Position numbers and translations under genes: made by a program. From Trinickia sp. Y13 (lineage in GTDB: Bacteria; Pseudomonadota; Gammaproteobacteria; Burkholderiales; Burkholderiaceae), in the NCBI RefSeq assembly GCF_029522115.1, contig NZ_JAKWFK010000011.1, positions 108,334-172,333 of the forward strand: a stretch of 64,000 bases of DNA. Direction: 5' to 3'. Under the pieces are notes generated by a model that was not told the DNA's origin, made no database searches, and worked only from the letters and a program-made list of their open reading frames with translations. Below are positions 1 to 8,419 of this stretch, piece after piece (within the stretch, counting starts at the first letter, position 1; every line of letters starts with the position of its first letter).

Positions 1-137
1 TCGAACTGCGCGAGGGCCGCGCAGTCGATCACGGTGGCGCCGGCTTCGATGCGAGCGAGGCCGGCGGCCAGCGCGGTCGTGGCGCTGGCGTGCGTGAGCG
101 TCGCGCCCGTGGCGAAACGGCTCGGGTCCGTGCTCAT
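1..137 (-). CDS. mlaB: MlaB, STAS-domain protein (partial, 3' end outside window)
   Basis: Only the first 45 codons are present, starting MSTDPSRFATGATLTHASAT. The position is the last gene of the mla operon, where MlaB, the small cytoplasmic STAS-domain partner of the MlaF ATPase, is expected; the hydrophobic segment around ATVIDCAALAQF fits the second strand of a STAS fold. The start codon overlaps the mlaC stop by ATGA, so translation is probably coupled. The assignment leans on context because the diagnostic part of the domain is missing. Confidence 0.75.
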   Translation of the reverse strand, partial: MSTDPSRFATGATLTHASATTALAAGLARIEAGATVIDCAALAQF

Positions 138-769
138 GACGGTTGCTTTCCCGCGGCGAGCTGCTCGTTGCGCTGCGTGAGGAACTGCAGCAGGCCATCG
201 ACGCCGCCTTGGTTGATCTTTTCCGCGAACTGCTGCTGATACGCCTGGATCAGCCATGCGCCGGCAACGTTCAGATCGTAGACCTTCCAACCCTGGGCCG
301 TCTTATACAGACGATAGTCGAGCTCGACGGGCTGGCCATTGTTCATGACCACCGAGCGCACGACCACGTCCGTCGCCCCCGGATCGGCACGGAACGGCTT
401 GAATTGCACGGTCTGATCGCGCACCTGCGAGAGCGCGCCCGAATACGTGCGGATCAAGAGCATCTTGAATTGCTCGACCATTTGGTTTTGTTGTTGCGGC
501 GTCGCCTGCCGCCAGGCGCGGCCCATCGCGAGCTGGGTCGTGCGGCGGAAGTCCGTGTACGGCAGGATCTTCTCGTTCACGACCTGCGTGATCTTGTTGA
601 TGTCGCCGTTCTTGATGCTCGCGTCGCTCTTGATCTGGTCGAGCACTTGCCCCGTCACCGTCTTGATCATGTTCTCGGGCGAACTGGTGTCGACCGATTG
701 CGCGAAAGCGCCGCTAGCGAAAGAAAGCAACCCGGAAACCAAAGCTATCCAAAAGAATTTTTTCATCAT
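134..769 (-). CDS. mlaC: MlaC, periplasmic phospholipid-binding protein
   Basis: A 211-residue exported protein that shuttles phospholipid between MlaA at the outer membrane and the MlaFEDB complex at the inner membrane. Residues 1-23 form a signal peptide (MMKK start, hydrophobic core, AFA cleavage site before Q24). The rest has the family pattern: an N-terminal helix with VTGQVLDQIKSD, then KILPYTDFRRTTQLAMGRAW and a C-terminal GWKVYDLNVAGAWLIQAYQQ followed by a helix ending in GVDGLLQFLTQRN. Length agrees with E. coli MlaC. It lies 125 bp after mlaA and overlaps mlaB by four bases. Confidence 0.95.
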   Translation of the reverse strand: MMKKFFWIALVSGLLSFASGAFAQSVDTSSPENMIKTVTGQVLDQIKSDASIKNGDINKITQVVNEKILPYTDFRRTTQLAMGRAWRQATPQQQNQMVEQFKMLLIRTYSGALSQVRDQTVQFKPFRADPGATDVVVRSVVMNNGQPVELDYRLYKTAQGWKVYDLNVAGAWLIQAYQQQFAEKINQGGVDGLLQFLTQRNEQLAAGKQPS

Positions 770-894
770 CGATCCTTAAATTTCGAGGAACCCGAATTCG
801 AGCACACCATGCCATGCAAGTTCGAGGCCGGTCCATCCCCGCGCGGCAACAGTCGTTTCGAATCGTTACTGCGCCAAGCGCTGCCTCGCACCGC

Positions 895-1863
895 TCAGCG
901 CGGCAAATGAATGCCCGGGAACCCGCCGCGCGGCGGCACATACTGCTGCCCAGGAACCGTCTGATCTTCGCTGTTCCCGTCGCCAGCCGGCGCCGATGCT
1001 CCGCTCGCCGGCACCGCGGGCGTAGCAGCGGGGCTCGACGTTGCGGCCGGACCGGAGGCGGCACCCGCAGCGGAAGCCGGCGTCGCGCTCGAAGCCGCGG
1101 CAGCCGCTCCCGCAGCGTCCGATGCGCCGTCGTCGTACTTCGGCAGCGAATCGTCGTAGTTGGGCAACGCCTCCGAACCGTCGGCGCCCGAAATCAGGAA
1201 CCGGCGACGCTGCAAATAGGCGTTGCGAATGAACGAGTATTTGTCGATCGCCGCACCCGATAGGACATCGACCGTCGTCAGCAGATTGGCCCGGGTATTC
1301 ACGAGGTTGAGGCCGTACAGCGCCCACGTGACGCTCGACGGCTGAATGTAGCTGAGCGGATTGCCATAGTAATCGACGGCAAGCCCCGTCGCATCGCGCA
1401 TCGTGCTCGGCCCGAGCAGCGGCAAAACGAGGTACGGCCCCGACGGCACGCCGTAGTGACCGAGCGTCACGCCGAAATCGGACGAATGCTTCGGCAACTT
1501 GGCCAGCGTCGCAACGTCGAAGAGGCCACCGACGCCGAACACCGAGTTGATGACCACGCGCATGATATCGCCCACGCCGTCGGCGATCTTCAATTGCAGC
1601 AGTTCGTTCGCGGCAATGTAGACATCGCCCACGTTCGAAAAGAAGTTGGTCACGCTCGAGCGCACCGGCTTCGGCACCGCCCATTTATAGCCCTTGGCCA
1701 CCGGCTTGAGCGCGTATGTATCGACCGTGTCGTTGAATTTGAAGACGGTCCGGTTCAGCCCCTCGAGCGGATCGCCCGGCGTCGGCGTCTGGACGGACGC
1801 ACAGCCGGTCAATGCCGCAATGGCCAGAGCAAGCGTCGCGTTTCTGGCGCGCGTGGTTCGCAT
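895..1863 (-). CDS. mlaA: MlaA (VacJ), outer-membrane lipoprotein
   Basis: A 322-residue lipoprotein that removes mislocalised phospholipid from the outer leaflet of the outer membrane, together with a porin. The chosen ATG gives a short lipoprotein signal ending LTGC, so C21 would be acylated; an upstream in-frame start would bury this signal behind an Arg-rich stretch. The VacJ domain starts at DPLEGLNRTVFKFND and includes RVVINSVFGVGGLFDVA and GPYLVLPLLGPST. The last 90 or so residues are a low-complexity Ala/Ser/Pro tail absent from E. coli MlaA. In E. coli mlaA is unlinked; here it sits between mlaD and mlaC. Confidence 0.95.
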   Translation of the reverse strand: MRTTRARNATLALAIAALTGCASVQTPTPGDPLEGLNRTVFKFNDTVDTYALKPVAKGYKWAVPKPVRSSVTNFFSNVGDVYIAANELLQLKIADGVGDIMRVVINSVFGVGGLFDVATLAKLPKHSSDFGVTLGHYGVPSGPYLVLPLLGPSTMRDATGLAVDYYGNPLSYIQPSSVTWALYGLNLVNTRANLLTTVDVLSGAAIDKYSFIRNAYLQRRRFLISGADGSEALPNYDDSLPKYDDGASDAAGAAAAASSATPASAAGAASGPAATSSPAATPAVPASGASAPAGDGNSEDQTVPGQQYVPPRGGFPGIHLPR

Positions 1864-1900
1864 TATTGTTCTCCGTTGGCTCTCACTGTCTGTGATTCGT

Positions 1901-2467
1901 TCAGCTGCCTGCGCTAGCCGCTGCCGGCGAGCTAGCCGCCGGTGCGCTCGGCGCGGGCGTGCTCGGCGCCGCGGCGGGCGCGCTGGGCGCCGGAGCGGCT
2001 TTGGCGCTGCCCGCATCGGCGGCTTTGCTGTAAAGGAATTGTCCGATGAGGTTTTCGAGCACGATGGCCGATTGCGTCATCGAAATGGTGTCGCCGGCCT
2101 TGAGCATTTCGCTGTCGCCGCCGGCCTCGAGCCCGATGTATTGCTCGCCGAGTAACCCCGAGGTCAGGATCTTCGCCGAAGAGTCCTTCGGAAACGGATA
2201 TTGCTTGTCGATATCGATCGTGACGAGCGCCTGATAGGTGTTCGTATCGAAGCCGATGGACGACACCCGGCCGACCACGACGCCCGCGCTCTTCACGGGC
2301 GCACGCACCTTCAAGCCGCCGATATTGTCGAACTTGAGTTTGACGGGATAGGTCGCTTGGAACGACAGCGAGCTCATGTTGCCGACCTTGAGCGCGAGAA
2401 ACAGCACGGCGATCAAACCCAGCACCACGAACAAGCCGACCCAAAAGTCGAGAACAGTCTTTTTCAT
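1901..2467 (-). CDS. mlaD: MlaD, MCE-domain inner-membrane protein
   Basis: A 188-residue protein with one N-terminal membrane helix (FWVGLFVVLGLIAVLFLAL) followed by an MCE domain (about 39-115; FDNIGGLKVRAPVKSAGVVVG is the core motif). Six copies form the periplasmic ring that channels lipid to MlaE. ATG 2467 is preferred over the ATG two codons earlier because GGAA lies at a suitable distance from it and because family members begin MKKT. The C-terminus is an Ala/Pro/Ser-rich tail. It is the third gene of the mla operon, 97 bp after mlaE. Confidence 0.94.
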   Translation of the reverse strand: MKKTVLDFWVGLFVVLGLIAVLFLALKVGNMSSLSFQATYPVKLKFDNIGGLKVRAPVKSAGVVVGRVSSIGFDTNTYQALVTIDIDKQYPFPKDSSAKILTSGLLGEQYIGLEAGGDSEMLKAGDTISMTQSAIVLENLIGQFLYSKAADAGSAKAAPAPSAPAAAPSTPAPSAPAASSPAAASAGS

Positions 2468-2564
2468 CGTCATTCCAAAAGACAACAAATAGAGAATCGC
2501 GCAACGCCGAGACAGCGCCACTTGCGGCGAACACGCTCCGCGCGCGGCGCTGTCGCCGAAAGTG

Positions 2565-3332
2565 TCAGCTGAACATCAGCGCGGTCAGCAAGAAATCGAG
2601 CCCGAGCACCGCGAGCGACGCGAACACGACCGTGCGCGTCGTCGCGAGCGACACGCCTTCGGGCGTCGCCTTGGCCTCGTAGCCTTGATACAGTGCGATG
2701 AAGGTCACCGCGAAACCGAAAACGATGCTCTTGACGACGCCGTTGCCGACATCGCTCCAGACATCGACGCCCGCTTGCATTTGCGCCCAGAACGCGCCGG
2801 CATCGACATTGATCAGCAGCACGCCCACGACATAGCCCCCGAGCACCCCCACCGCGCTAAAGATCGCGGCGAGTATCGGCATGGCGATGATCCCAGCCCA
2901 CATCCGCGGCGCAAGCACGGTGGCGATCGGGTCCACCGCCATCATTTCCAGCGCCGTCAATTGTTCGCCGGCTTTCATGAGGCCAATCTCGGCCGTCAGC
3001 GAAGTCCCGGCCCGCCCGGCGAACAGCAGCGCGGTCACGACCGGCCCGAGCTCGCGCACGAGCGAGAGTGCGACGAGCAGCCCCAACGCCTGCTCGGAGC
3101 CGTAGCGATTGAGCGTGTAGTAGCCCTGCAGCCCCAGCACGAAGCCGACGAACAAGCCCGACACCGCGATGATGATGAACGAATAGTTGCCGACGAAGAA
3201 GATTTGCTTGACGACGAGGCTGGGCCGGCGCAACAAACGCAGCCCCTCGAGCACGACGCGCAGGAAGAGCCGCGTGGCGTAGCCCGTTCGCACGACGCGG
3301 CCGATGACCCAATGTCCCAGTGCGCTGATCAT
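2565..3332 (-). CDS. mlaE: MlaE, phospholipid ABC transporter permease
   Basis: A 255-residue integral membrane protein of the MlaE permease family, with about five or six hydrophobic segments and the family motif AIFSAVGVLGGYVVGVLL. It forms the membrane core of the MlaFEDB complex. The motif ELGPVVTALLFAGRAGTSLTAEIG is strongly conserved in the family. The start overlaps the mlaF stop by ATGA (3329-3332), indicating translational coupling with the ATPase. Length matches the E. coli protein (260). Confidence 0.96.
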   Translation of the reverse strand: MISALGHWVIGRVVRTGYATRLFLRVVLEGLRLLRRPSLVVKQIFFVGNYSFIIIAVSGLFVGFVLGLQGYYTLNRYGSEQALGLLVALSLVRELGPVVTALLFAGRAGTSLTAEIGLMKAGEQLTALEMMAVDPIATVLAPRMWAGIIAMPILAAIFSAVGVLGGYVVGVLLINVDAGAFWAQMQAGVDVWSDVGNGVVKSIVFGFAVTFIALYQGYEAKATPEGVSLATTRTVVFASLAVLGLDFLLTALMFS

Positions 3333-4153
3333 GTCCGCTCTCCCAAGCCGAAATCGGCCGCGAGCGTCGCTTGCGCCGGATAGTGGAAGCGGAACGGGCC
3401 GTCCGGGGCCCCGTCGATGAACTGCCGCACGGTCGGATCGACCGATTCGCGCAACTGCGCGGGCGTGCCCTGCGCAAGCACCGTTCCGTTCGCCAAGAAG
3501 TAGACGTAATCGGCAATCGCGAACGATTCCGGCACATCGTGCGTGACGAGAATCGAGGTGGCGCCCAGCGCCTGGTTCAACGTGCGGATCAGGTTCGCCG
3601 TGATGCCGAGCGAAATCGGATCGAGCCCCGCGAACGGTTCGTCGTACATGATCAATTCGGGATCGAGTGCGATTGCACGGGCCAGCGCCACGCGCCGCGC
3701 CATGCCGCCCGATATTTGGGAGGGCGCGAGATCGCGCGCCCCGCGCAGCCCCACGGCGTTCAGTTTCATGAGCACGAGGTCGCGGATCAGCGCTTCGGGC
3801 AGCTCGGTGTGCTCGCGCAGCGCGAAGGCGACGTTCTCGAACACCGACATATCGGTAAACAGCGCCCCGAACTGGAACAGCATGCCCATCTTGCGACGCA
3901 TGGCATAAAGGCCTTCGCGCGTTTGCTTGGCGACGTCGCGGCCCTCGAACAGGACCTCGCCGCGACGCGCGCGCTCGAGCCCGCCGATCAACCGCAGCAC
4001 CGTCGTCTTGCCGCCGCCGGAGCCGCCCATGACGGCCACGACCTGGCCGCGGCCGAAGCGCATGCTCAGGTTCGAGAGGACAAGACGGTCTTCGCCATAG
4101 CCGAAATCGACGTTGCGAAGCTCTAAGATGGGCTCGGAGGATGAAGGCGGCAC
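3329..4153 (-). CDS. mlaF: MlaF, phospholipid ABC transporter ATPase
   Basis: A 274-residue ABC ATPase that powers MlaFEDB. Walker A is GGSGGGKT (residues 43-50), the signature is ISGGMARRVALARAI, Walker B is LIMYDEPFAGLDP and the switch histidine is in SILVTHDVPES. The SGGM signature and the C-terminal extension after LRESVDPTVRQFI, which contacts a neighbouring MlaF and MlaB, are typical of MlaF. It is the first gene of the operon; a promoter with a perfect -10 lies 40 bp upstream. Confidence 0.96.
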   Translation of the reverse strand: MPPSSSEPILELRNVDFGYGEDRLVLSNLSMRFGRGQVVAVMGGSGGGKTTVLRLIGGLERARRGEVLFEGRDVAKQTREGLYAMRRKMGMLFQFGALFTDMSVFENVAFALREHTELPEALIRDLVLMKLNAVGLRGARDLAPSQISGGMARRVALARAIALDPELIMYDEPFAGLDPISLGITANLIRTLNQALGATSILVTHDVPESFAIADYVYFLANGTVLAQGTPAQLRESVDPTVRQFIDGAPDGPFRFHYPAQATLAADFGLGERT

Positions 4154-4192
4154 GAAGCGGACAGTCCTGTTACGCGTTTACGCGGAAGCGGA

Positions 4193-4222
4193 ATTATAGG
4201 GCCTCAGCCGCAACGCTGTCGT
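4193..4222 (-). promoter_or_regulatory. Candidate sigma70 promoter of the mla operon
   Basis: On the minus strand a perfect TATAAT (4193-4198) is preceded, after an 18-base spacer, by ACGACA (4217-4222). The -10 lies about 40 bp upstream of the mlaF start and downstream of thiE, so the mla genes probably have their own promoter rather than depending only on thi read-through. Confidence 0.5.
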
Positions 4223-4257
4223 GACGTCGCCGTTACCGCCTGGACAACGCTCTGTTG

Positions 4258-5367
4258 CTAAGCGCCAAACGCCCGCTGCAATTCGGCGATCGCGCGCGCC
4301 AGATCGGGCGCCGCGGTGACCGCGCTCACCAGCGCCGCGCTACCCACGCCGGTGGCCGCAACCGCTGGCAGCCGCGCCAAATCGATGCCGCCGATGGCGA
4401 CGAGCGGCACGTGCTCGCCCAACAGGCGCACGTAGCGTTCGAGCCGGGCAAGCCCCTGCGGCGCGGTCGGGACCGTCTTGGTGCCGGTCGGGAACACGGC
4501 GCCGAAAGCCAGGTAGCTAGGCCGAAAGTGAAGCGCGCGCAACATTTCGTAATACCCGTGGGTCGACAATCCGAGCCGCATTCCCGATTGCAAGATCGCC
4601 GAGATATCGGCCGCCTCTAGCACCTCTAGATCTTCCTGCCCCAAATGCACGCCGTATGCGCCGGCCTGCGCCGCTTCGCGCCAATGATCGTTGATGAAAA
4701 CGCAGGCGCCATGCCGGCGGCCGGCCGCCACGGCCCGTCCGATCTCGGTGGCCAGTTGCTCGGGCGTCGCATCCTTCAGACGCAACTGCACGGTCCTCAC
4801 CCCTAACGCCAGGACTCGTTCGACCCACTGCGCGCTCGGCACCACCGGATAAAGCCCGAGCCGCCGCTCGCATGCGGGAAACGGCTGCGACGGCGCGCGA
4901 GGCAACCCTGCGACGCGCGGGAAACGCGACAAATCGACCGGCCATGCGTCCTCGCCTCGCGTCTCGTCGCCGTCGCGCCAGGCGAGCGCGAGCACCAACG
5001 CATCGTGCGGCTCGAAGCCGCAGTCTAGAAACGCAGCCAGCGCCGCGAGCCAATCCTCGGCAAGCGTCCCTTCGAAGGCGTAGCGCGCCCCGGTGGCGGT
5101 CTTCAACGCGACCTTGCCCGCATCCGCCTCGATGAGGCTTGCACCGGCGGCCCGCCACGCTTGCGCTGCCTGCACGTCGGCCGCCGCACCGATCACGACG
5201 ATCAGGTCACTCGCTCGCGCCGTATCGGGCGGCGCGAGGCAAACGCGCCAATCGACGCGCGCACGTGGCCAATCGCCCAGCCGCGCACGGATGCGCTCGG
5301 CCGCTTCGATCAGTTCGTCGGCGGGGGGCCAAAACAAATCGCGATCGGCAAAAGCGAGGGTTCTCAT
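4258..5367 (-). CDS. thiE: ThiE, thiamine-phosphate synthase with long N-terminal extension
   Basis: Joins HMP-diphosphate and thiazole phosphate to make thiamine phosphate. Residues 170-369 align with E. coli ThiE along its whole length: GLYPVV, VRTVQLRLKD, CVFINDHW, YGVHLGQEDL, RLGLSTHGYYEM, FGAVFPTGTK and VAIGGI. At 369 residues it is about 160 longer than E. coli ThiE (211). The extension contains DLIVVIGAAADVQAAQAW and LAALAAFLDCGFEPHDALVL, the second resembling the last helices of HMP-phosphate kinase ThiD, but no kinase active site is visible. Last gene of the thiOSGE set, 88 bp after thiG. Confidence 0.92.
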   Translation of the reverse strand: MRTLAFADRDLFWPPADELIEAAERIRARLGDWPRARVDWRVCLAPPDTARASDLIVVIGAAADVQAAQAWRAAGASLIEADAGKVALKTATGARYAFEGTLAEDWLAALAAFLDCGFEPHDALVLALAWRDGDETRGEDAWPVDLSRFPRVAGLPRAPSQPFPACERRLGLYPVVPSAQWVERVLALGVRTVQLRLKDATPEQLATEIGRAVAAGRRHGACVFINDHWREAAQAGAYGVHLGQEDLEVLEAADISAILQSGMRLGLSTHGYYEMLRALHFRPSYLAFGAVFPTGTKTVPTAPQGLARLERYVRLLGEHVPLVAIGGIDLARLPAVAATGVGSAALVSAVTAAPDLARAIAELQRAFGA

Positions 5368-5455
5368 GCGCCGCTCCCTGCGCTACACGCGCCAACAGTG
5401 TCGCGCCGCCGCGGCCAAGCCGCGCGGCCCGTGCGCGAAAGCGAGCGCGCCGCGC

Positions 5456-6280
5456 TCATTGACCATCCTGATGCCAGAACGGCATGCCCACGACGGGCGT
5501 GCTCGCCTGGGCGCTGTCGCGCTCGGCCATCGGCCCTGCCTGATACGCCTCGCGACCGGCTTGCACCGCTTGCGCGAAGGCGTGCGCCATCGCCGCCGGG
5601 AGCGTCGCTTGGGAGACCGCCGTATTGAGCAGCACGCCGTCGAAACCCCACTCCATGACCTGGCACGCGTGCGATGGCACGCCCAACCCGGCATCGACGA
5701 TCAAGGGCACATCGGGCAGGCGCTCGCGCAGCACGCGCAGCCCATAGGGATTGACGACGCCCTTGCCCGTGCCGATGGGCGCGCCCCACGGCATCAACGC
5801 TTCGCATCCGGCGTCGAGCAGTCTGCGGCCGATCACCAGATCCTCGGTGCAATACGGCAGCACTTTGAATCCGTCTTTGACGAGCCGCGCTGCCGCTTCG
5901 ATCAAGCCGACCGGATCGGGCTGCAGCGTGTAATCGTCGCCGATCAGCTCGAGCTTGATCCAGTCGGTTTCGAACACTTCGCGCGCCATATGCGCCGTCG
6001 TGACGGCTTCGGCCACGCTCTGGCAACCGGCCGTATTGGGCAAGAGCGGCACGCCGCGGGCCTTGAGCAAATCGAAGAAGCCGGCTTCGGCCGTCTGCTC
6101 GTTCATTTGGCGGCGCAAGGCGATCGTCACCATTCCCGGGCCAGCGGCGTCGATCGCATCGGCCAGCGACTGCAGGGACGGATAGCGCGACGTGCCGAGC
6201 AGGACACGGCTTGCGAAGGTTTCACCATAAAGCGTGAGTGCGTCGGCAGCAGCGGGGACTGTGGGGTAAGCGGAGGTCAT
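5456..6280 (-). CDS. thiG: ThiG, thiazole synthase
   Basis: Forms the thiazole phosphate ring of thiamine from deoxyxylulose phosphate, dehydroglycine and ThiS thiocarboxylate. The TIM-barrel family sequence is clear: [38 protein letters not shown] with the Schiff-base lysine at K109, and [15 protein letters not shown], followed by the phosphate site PLIVDAGLG. The protein has 274 residues. Its partner ThiS is the preceding gene, separated by 128 bp. Confidence 0.96.
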   Translation of the reverse strand: MTSAYPTVPAAADALTLYGETFASRVLLGTSRYPSLQSLADAIDAAGPGMVTIALRRQMNEQTAEAGFFDLLKARGVPLLPNTAGCQSVAEAVTTAHMAREVFETDWIKLELIGDDYTLQPDPVGLIEAAARLVKDGFKVLPYCTEDLVIGRRLLDAGCEALMPWGAPIGTGKGVVNPYGLRVLRERLPDVPLIVDAGLGVPSHACQVMEWGFDGVLLNTAVSQATLPAAMAHAFAQAVQAGREAYQAGPMAERDSAQASTPVVGMPFWHQDGQ

Positions 6281-6408
6281 CGGATGTCCTGAAAGGCTCG
6301 AATGCTCGTAAGTCGAAAACTAGTTCGATGCTGTGAATCGCGCCGGCCACGCCATCGGCCAGCAAGGCCTCTGCCTGGCGGTACGCGGCGCGCGGGCCGA
6401 GAAGGCGC

Positions 6409-6606
6409 TCAGCCGCCCGCCACCGGATGAACGACGTCGATCCGGTCGCCCGCGCTCAACGTGCGCGCCGCGTGCTGTCCGCGCGCGACGAATTCGCCGT
6501 TGACCGCGACGGCGAACGGCGGGCGCGCGCCGAAGGCGGACAGCGCATCGGCGAGCGTGGCGTGCTCGGGCAGCGAAAGCGGGGTTTGATTGACTTCGAT
6601 ATCCAT
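6409..6606 (-). CDS. thiS: ThiS, sulfur-carrier protein for thiazole synthesis
   Basis: A 65-residue ubiquitin-like protein beginning MDIEVNQTPLSLPEHATLAD and ending DRIDVVHPVAGG. The C-terminal Gly-Gly is where ThiF adenylates and sulfur is loaded for transfer to ThiG. Length and fold pattern (VAVNGEFVARGQH in the middle) match the family. The start is 26 bp after the thiO stop, consistent with one transcript controlled by the upstream riboswitch. Confidence 0.95.
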   Translation of the reverse strand: MDIEVNQTPLSLPEHATLADALSAFGARPPFAVAVNGEFVARGQHAARTLSAGDRIDVVHPVAGG

Positions 6607-6632
6607 GATCGGCGAGACGTTTGGCGAGTTGA

Positions 6633-7814
6633 CTATGACTGCGGGGTCGCTTCGGCCGCGCGCTCGCGCGACGAGGAGCAATGGAGCATCGACGACCAAG
6701 GCGACGTTTCGCGCAGCGCCGCGAATGCTTCGGCATCTTTGCACCGCCCCGCCAACAGCGCCTGCGCCAGCTCGGCGGCGGTCGCCGACACTTCGGGGGC
6801 GATCATATAGCCGTGACGGTAAAGCCCGTTGACGCGCAGCGTGTGCGCGCCGTCCCACATGACGGCGGGACGATGGTCGGGCAGCGTCGGGCGGCACTGC
6901 GTGTTCAATTCGAGGATGCGCGCCTCACCGAACCCAGGGTGAACCGCGAAGGCCGCGCTGAGCAGTTCCAGCGCCGAACGCACGCTGACGGGCGACATGT
7001 CTTCGCCCTCGATCTCGGTGGCGCCAATCACGTAGACGTCGTTCTCTTTGGGGGCGAGGTAAATCGGATAGCGCGGATGCAGCAAACGCACCGGCCGCGT
7101 CAAACCAATGCCGGGCGCTCTGATGCGCGCCACTTCGCCGCGAATGCCGCGCAAGGCCGGCAGCGCAGGCTTGGCGCCCAGCCCCCGGCAGTCGATCGTC
7201 ACGCGCGCGGGCGGCAGCGCCGATTCGTCGATGCTCGTGTGCCAATGCGCCGCGACGCCGCGCTCGGCGAGCCCAGCGGCCAAGGCGCCCAGCACCTGGC
7301 GATTGTCCAACTGGCCCTCCCTCGGCAGCAACCAGCCGCTGGCGAAGCGGCCCGCCAGCGCGGGCTCGGCGAGCGCGAGCCCGTTCGCGTCGACGGGCGA
7401 GACCCCGCCGTCGGCCAGCAACGCCGCCGGCGCATTGGCTCGCATGCGGCGCTCGAACAGCGAAGCTTCGGCGCGATCGGTGTGATGCCAAACGACGAGC
7501 GTGCCGTTCCGTTGGAAGAACACGGGCTCGGGCAAGGCGGCGAGGATGCGCGGCCAGTCGTCGAGCGAGGCTGCGCCGAGGCCCACGATCAGCGGTTCGG
7601 CCACCGCCGCTTCGGCGAGCGGGGCAAGCATCGCGGCGGCGACCCACGCCGCGGACGAGGAACCGGCCGCGTCGCCGCGCTCGTAAAGGGAAACGCTATG
7701 GCCGACCCCGGCCAGGCGCCAAGCAATGAGCCGACCGCACAGCCCGCCGCCAAGAACGGCGAAATCGGGCGTGGACGGTGCAGCGGGTGAAACGACTGAA
7801 CAATGAGCGGACAT
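6633..7814 (-). CDS. thiO: ThiO, FAD-dependent glycine oxidase
   Basis: A 393-residue DAO-family flavoprotein that oxidises glycine to iminoacetate (dehydroglycine), the ThiG substrate, in aerobic thiamine synthesis. The FAD-binding motif is DFAVLGGGLCGRLIAWRLA near the N-terminus; the C-terminal DAO pattern includes LNTQCRPTLPDHRPAV and GLYRHGYMIAPEVS. ATG 7814 is chosen over one 17 codons upstream because it has an AAGGA ribosome-binding site eight bases before it. First gene after the TPP riboswitch. Confidence 0.93.
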   Translation of the reverse strand: MSAHCSVVSPAAPSTPDFAVLGGGLCGRLIAWRLAGVGHSVSLYERGDAAGSSSAAWVAAAMLAPLAEAAVAEPLIVGLGAASLDDWPRILAALPEPVFFQRNGTLVVWHHTDRAEASLFERRMRANAPAALLADGGVSPVDANGLALAEPALAGRFASGWLLPREGQLDNRQVLGALAAGLAERGVAAHWHTSIDESALPPARVTIDCRGLGAKPALPALRGIRGEVARIRAPGIGLTRPVRLLHPRYPIYLAPKENDVYVIGATEIEGEDMSPVSVRSALELLSAAFAVHPGFGEARILELNTQCRPTLPDHRPAVMWDGAHTLRVNGLYRHGYMIAPEVSATAAELAQALLAGRCKDAEAFAALRETSPWSSMLHCSSSRERAAEATPQS

Positions 7815-7974
7815 CGGATCGATCCTTTTCGTACGGCGGTGCGAACCGCAAACATTCGTACACAAGGACGAAACCGGCCGGTGAGGCCGGCCGGACGCGC
7901 GACGTCGGAAAGACGCGGACGCGACCCGGCGGGGAAGGACGATCCGACACGGAGCGTCCCACGCAAAGCGTTCC

Positions 7975-8088
7975 CGAAACTTCCCGCGCCGGTATTACCC
8001 GGATCGGGTGCGAAGGGTCTCTCTCAGCCTCGCGGCGGTACGGCTTGGCGCCATACTGCCCACCTGCAACGTGCGAAGCACCCCTGTT
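7975..8088 (-). promoter_or_regulatory. TPP riboswitch (THI element) upstream of thiOSGE
   Basis: Read on the minus strand, the conserved THI-box parts occur in order: a P1/P2 strand with GGGGTGC near 8085, then GAGGCTGAGAGAGACCC, the ACCCGATC stretch, and GGGTAATACCGGCG with the closing GGGAAG near 7978. CUGAGA and the GAUC...GGGUAAUACC pyrophosphate-sensor helix are diagnostic of thiamine-pyrophosphate aptamers. The aptamer ends about 160 bases before the thiO start, so it should repress thiOSGE when TPP is plentiful. No clear terminator is seen in the expression platform, so control of translation start is as likely as premature termination. Confidence 0.95.
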
Positions 8089-8419
8089 TCGTCGTCGGTC
8101 ATTAGACCATAAAAGCCCAAGCGGCCGCAAACGCCCGGCGGCCGCGACAGGCCTTTGCGAGCGCATCGATTCAGGGGCAAGATGCCGGTCGAGCGCCTCG
8201 TCGCCGCGCTCTGGCACAATGTCCCATCGCCCGCTCCGCCGGGCGCGAGCCGGATGCGGCACGTGTTCTGCCTGCACCCGTCGTTAAGACTGTTTTAAGA
8301 GGCGCGGGCAACAATGCGCGGCAATCGAGCGCACCTTGCGGCGTGACGCGCAACGGCACTGCGCCCGTACAACCGGCCAGCTTACGCACGATGCTTTCCG
8401 CTTTCCCTACGACAATACT
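8089..8419. other. Divergent control region between thiO riboswitch and ABC exporter
   Basis: About 330 bases without a convincing gene. On the minus strand TTGCGG, an 18-base spacer and TCTAAT (close to 8100-8130) form a candidate promoter placed right at the start of the TPP aptamer. On the plus strand no good promoter or ribosome-binding site for the ABC gene could be identified with confidence. Confidence 0.4.
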
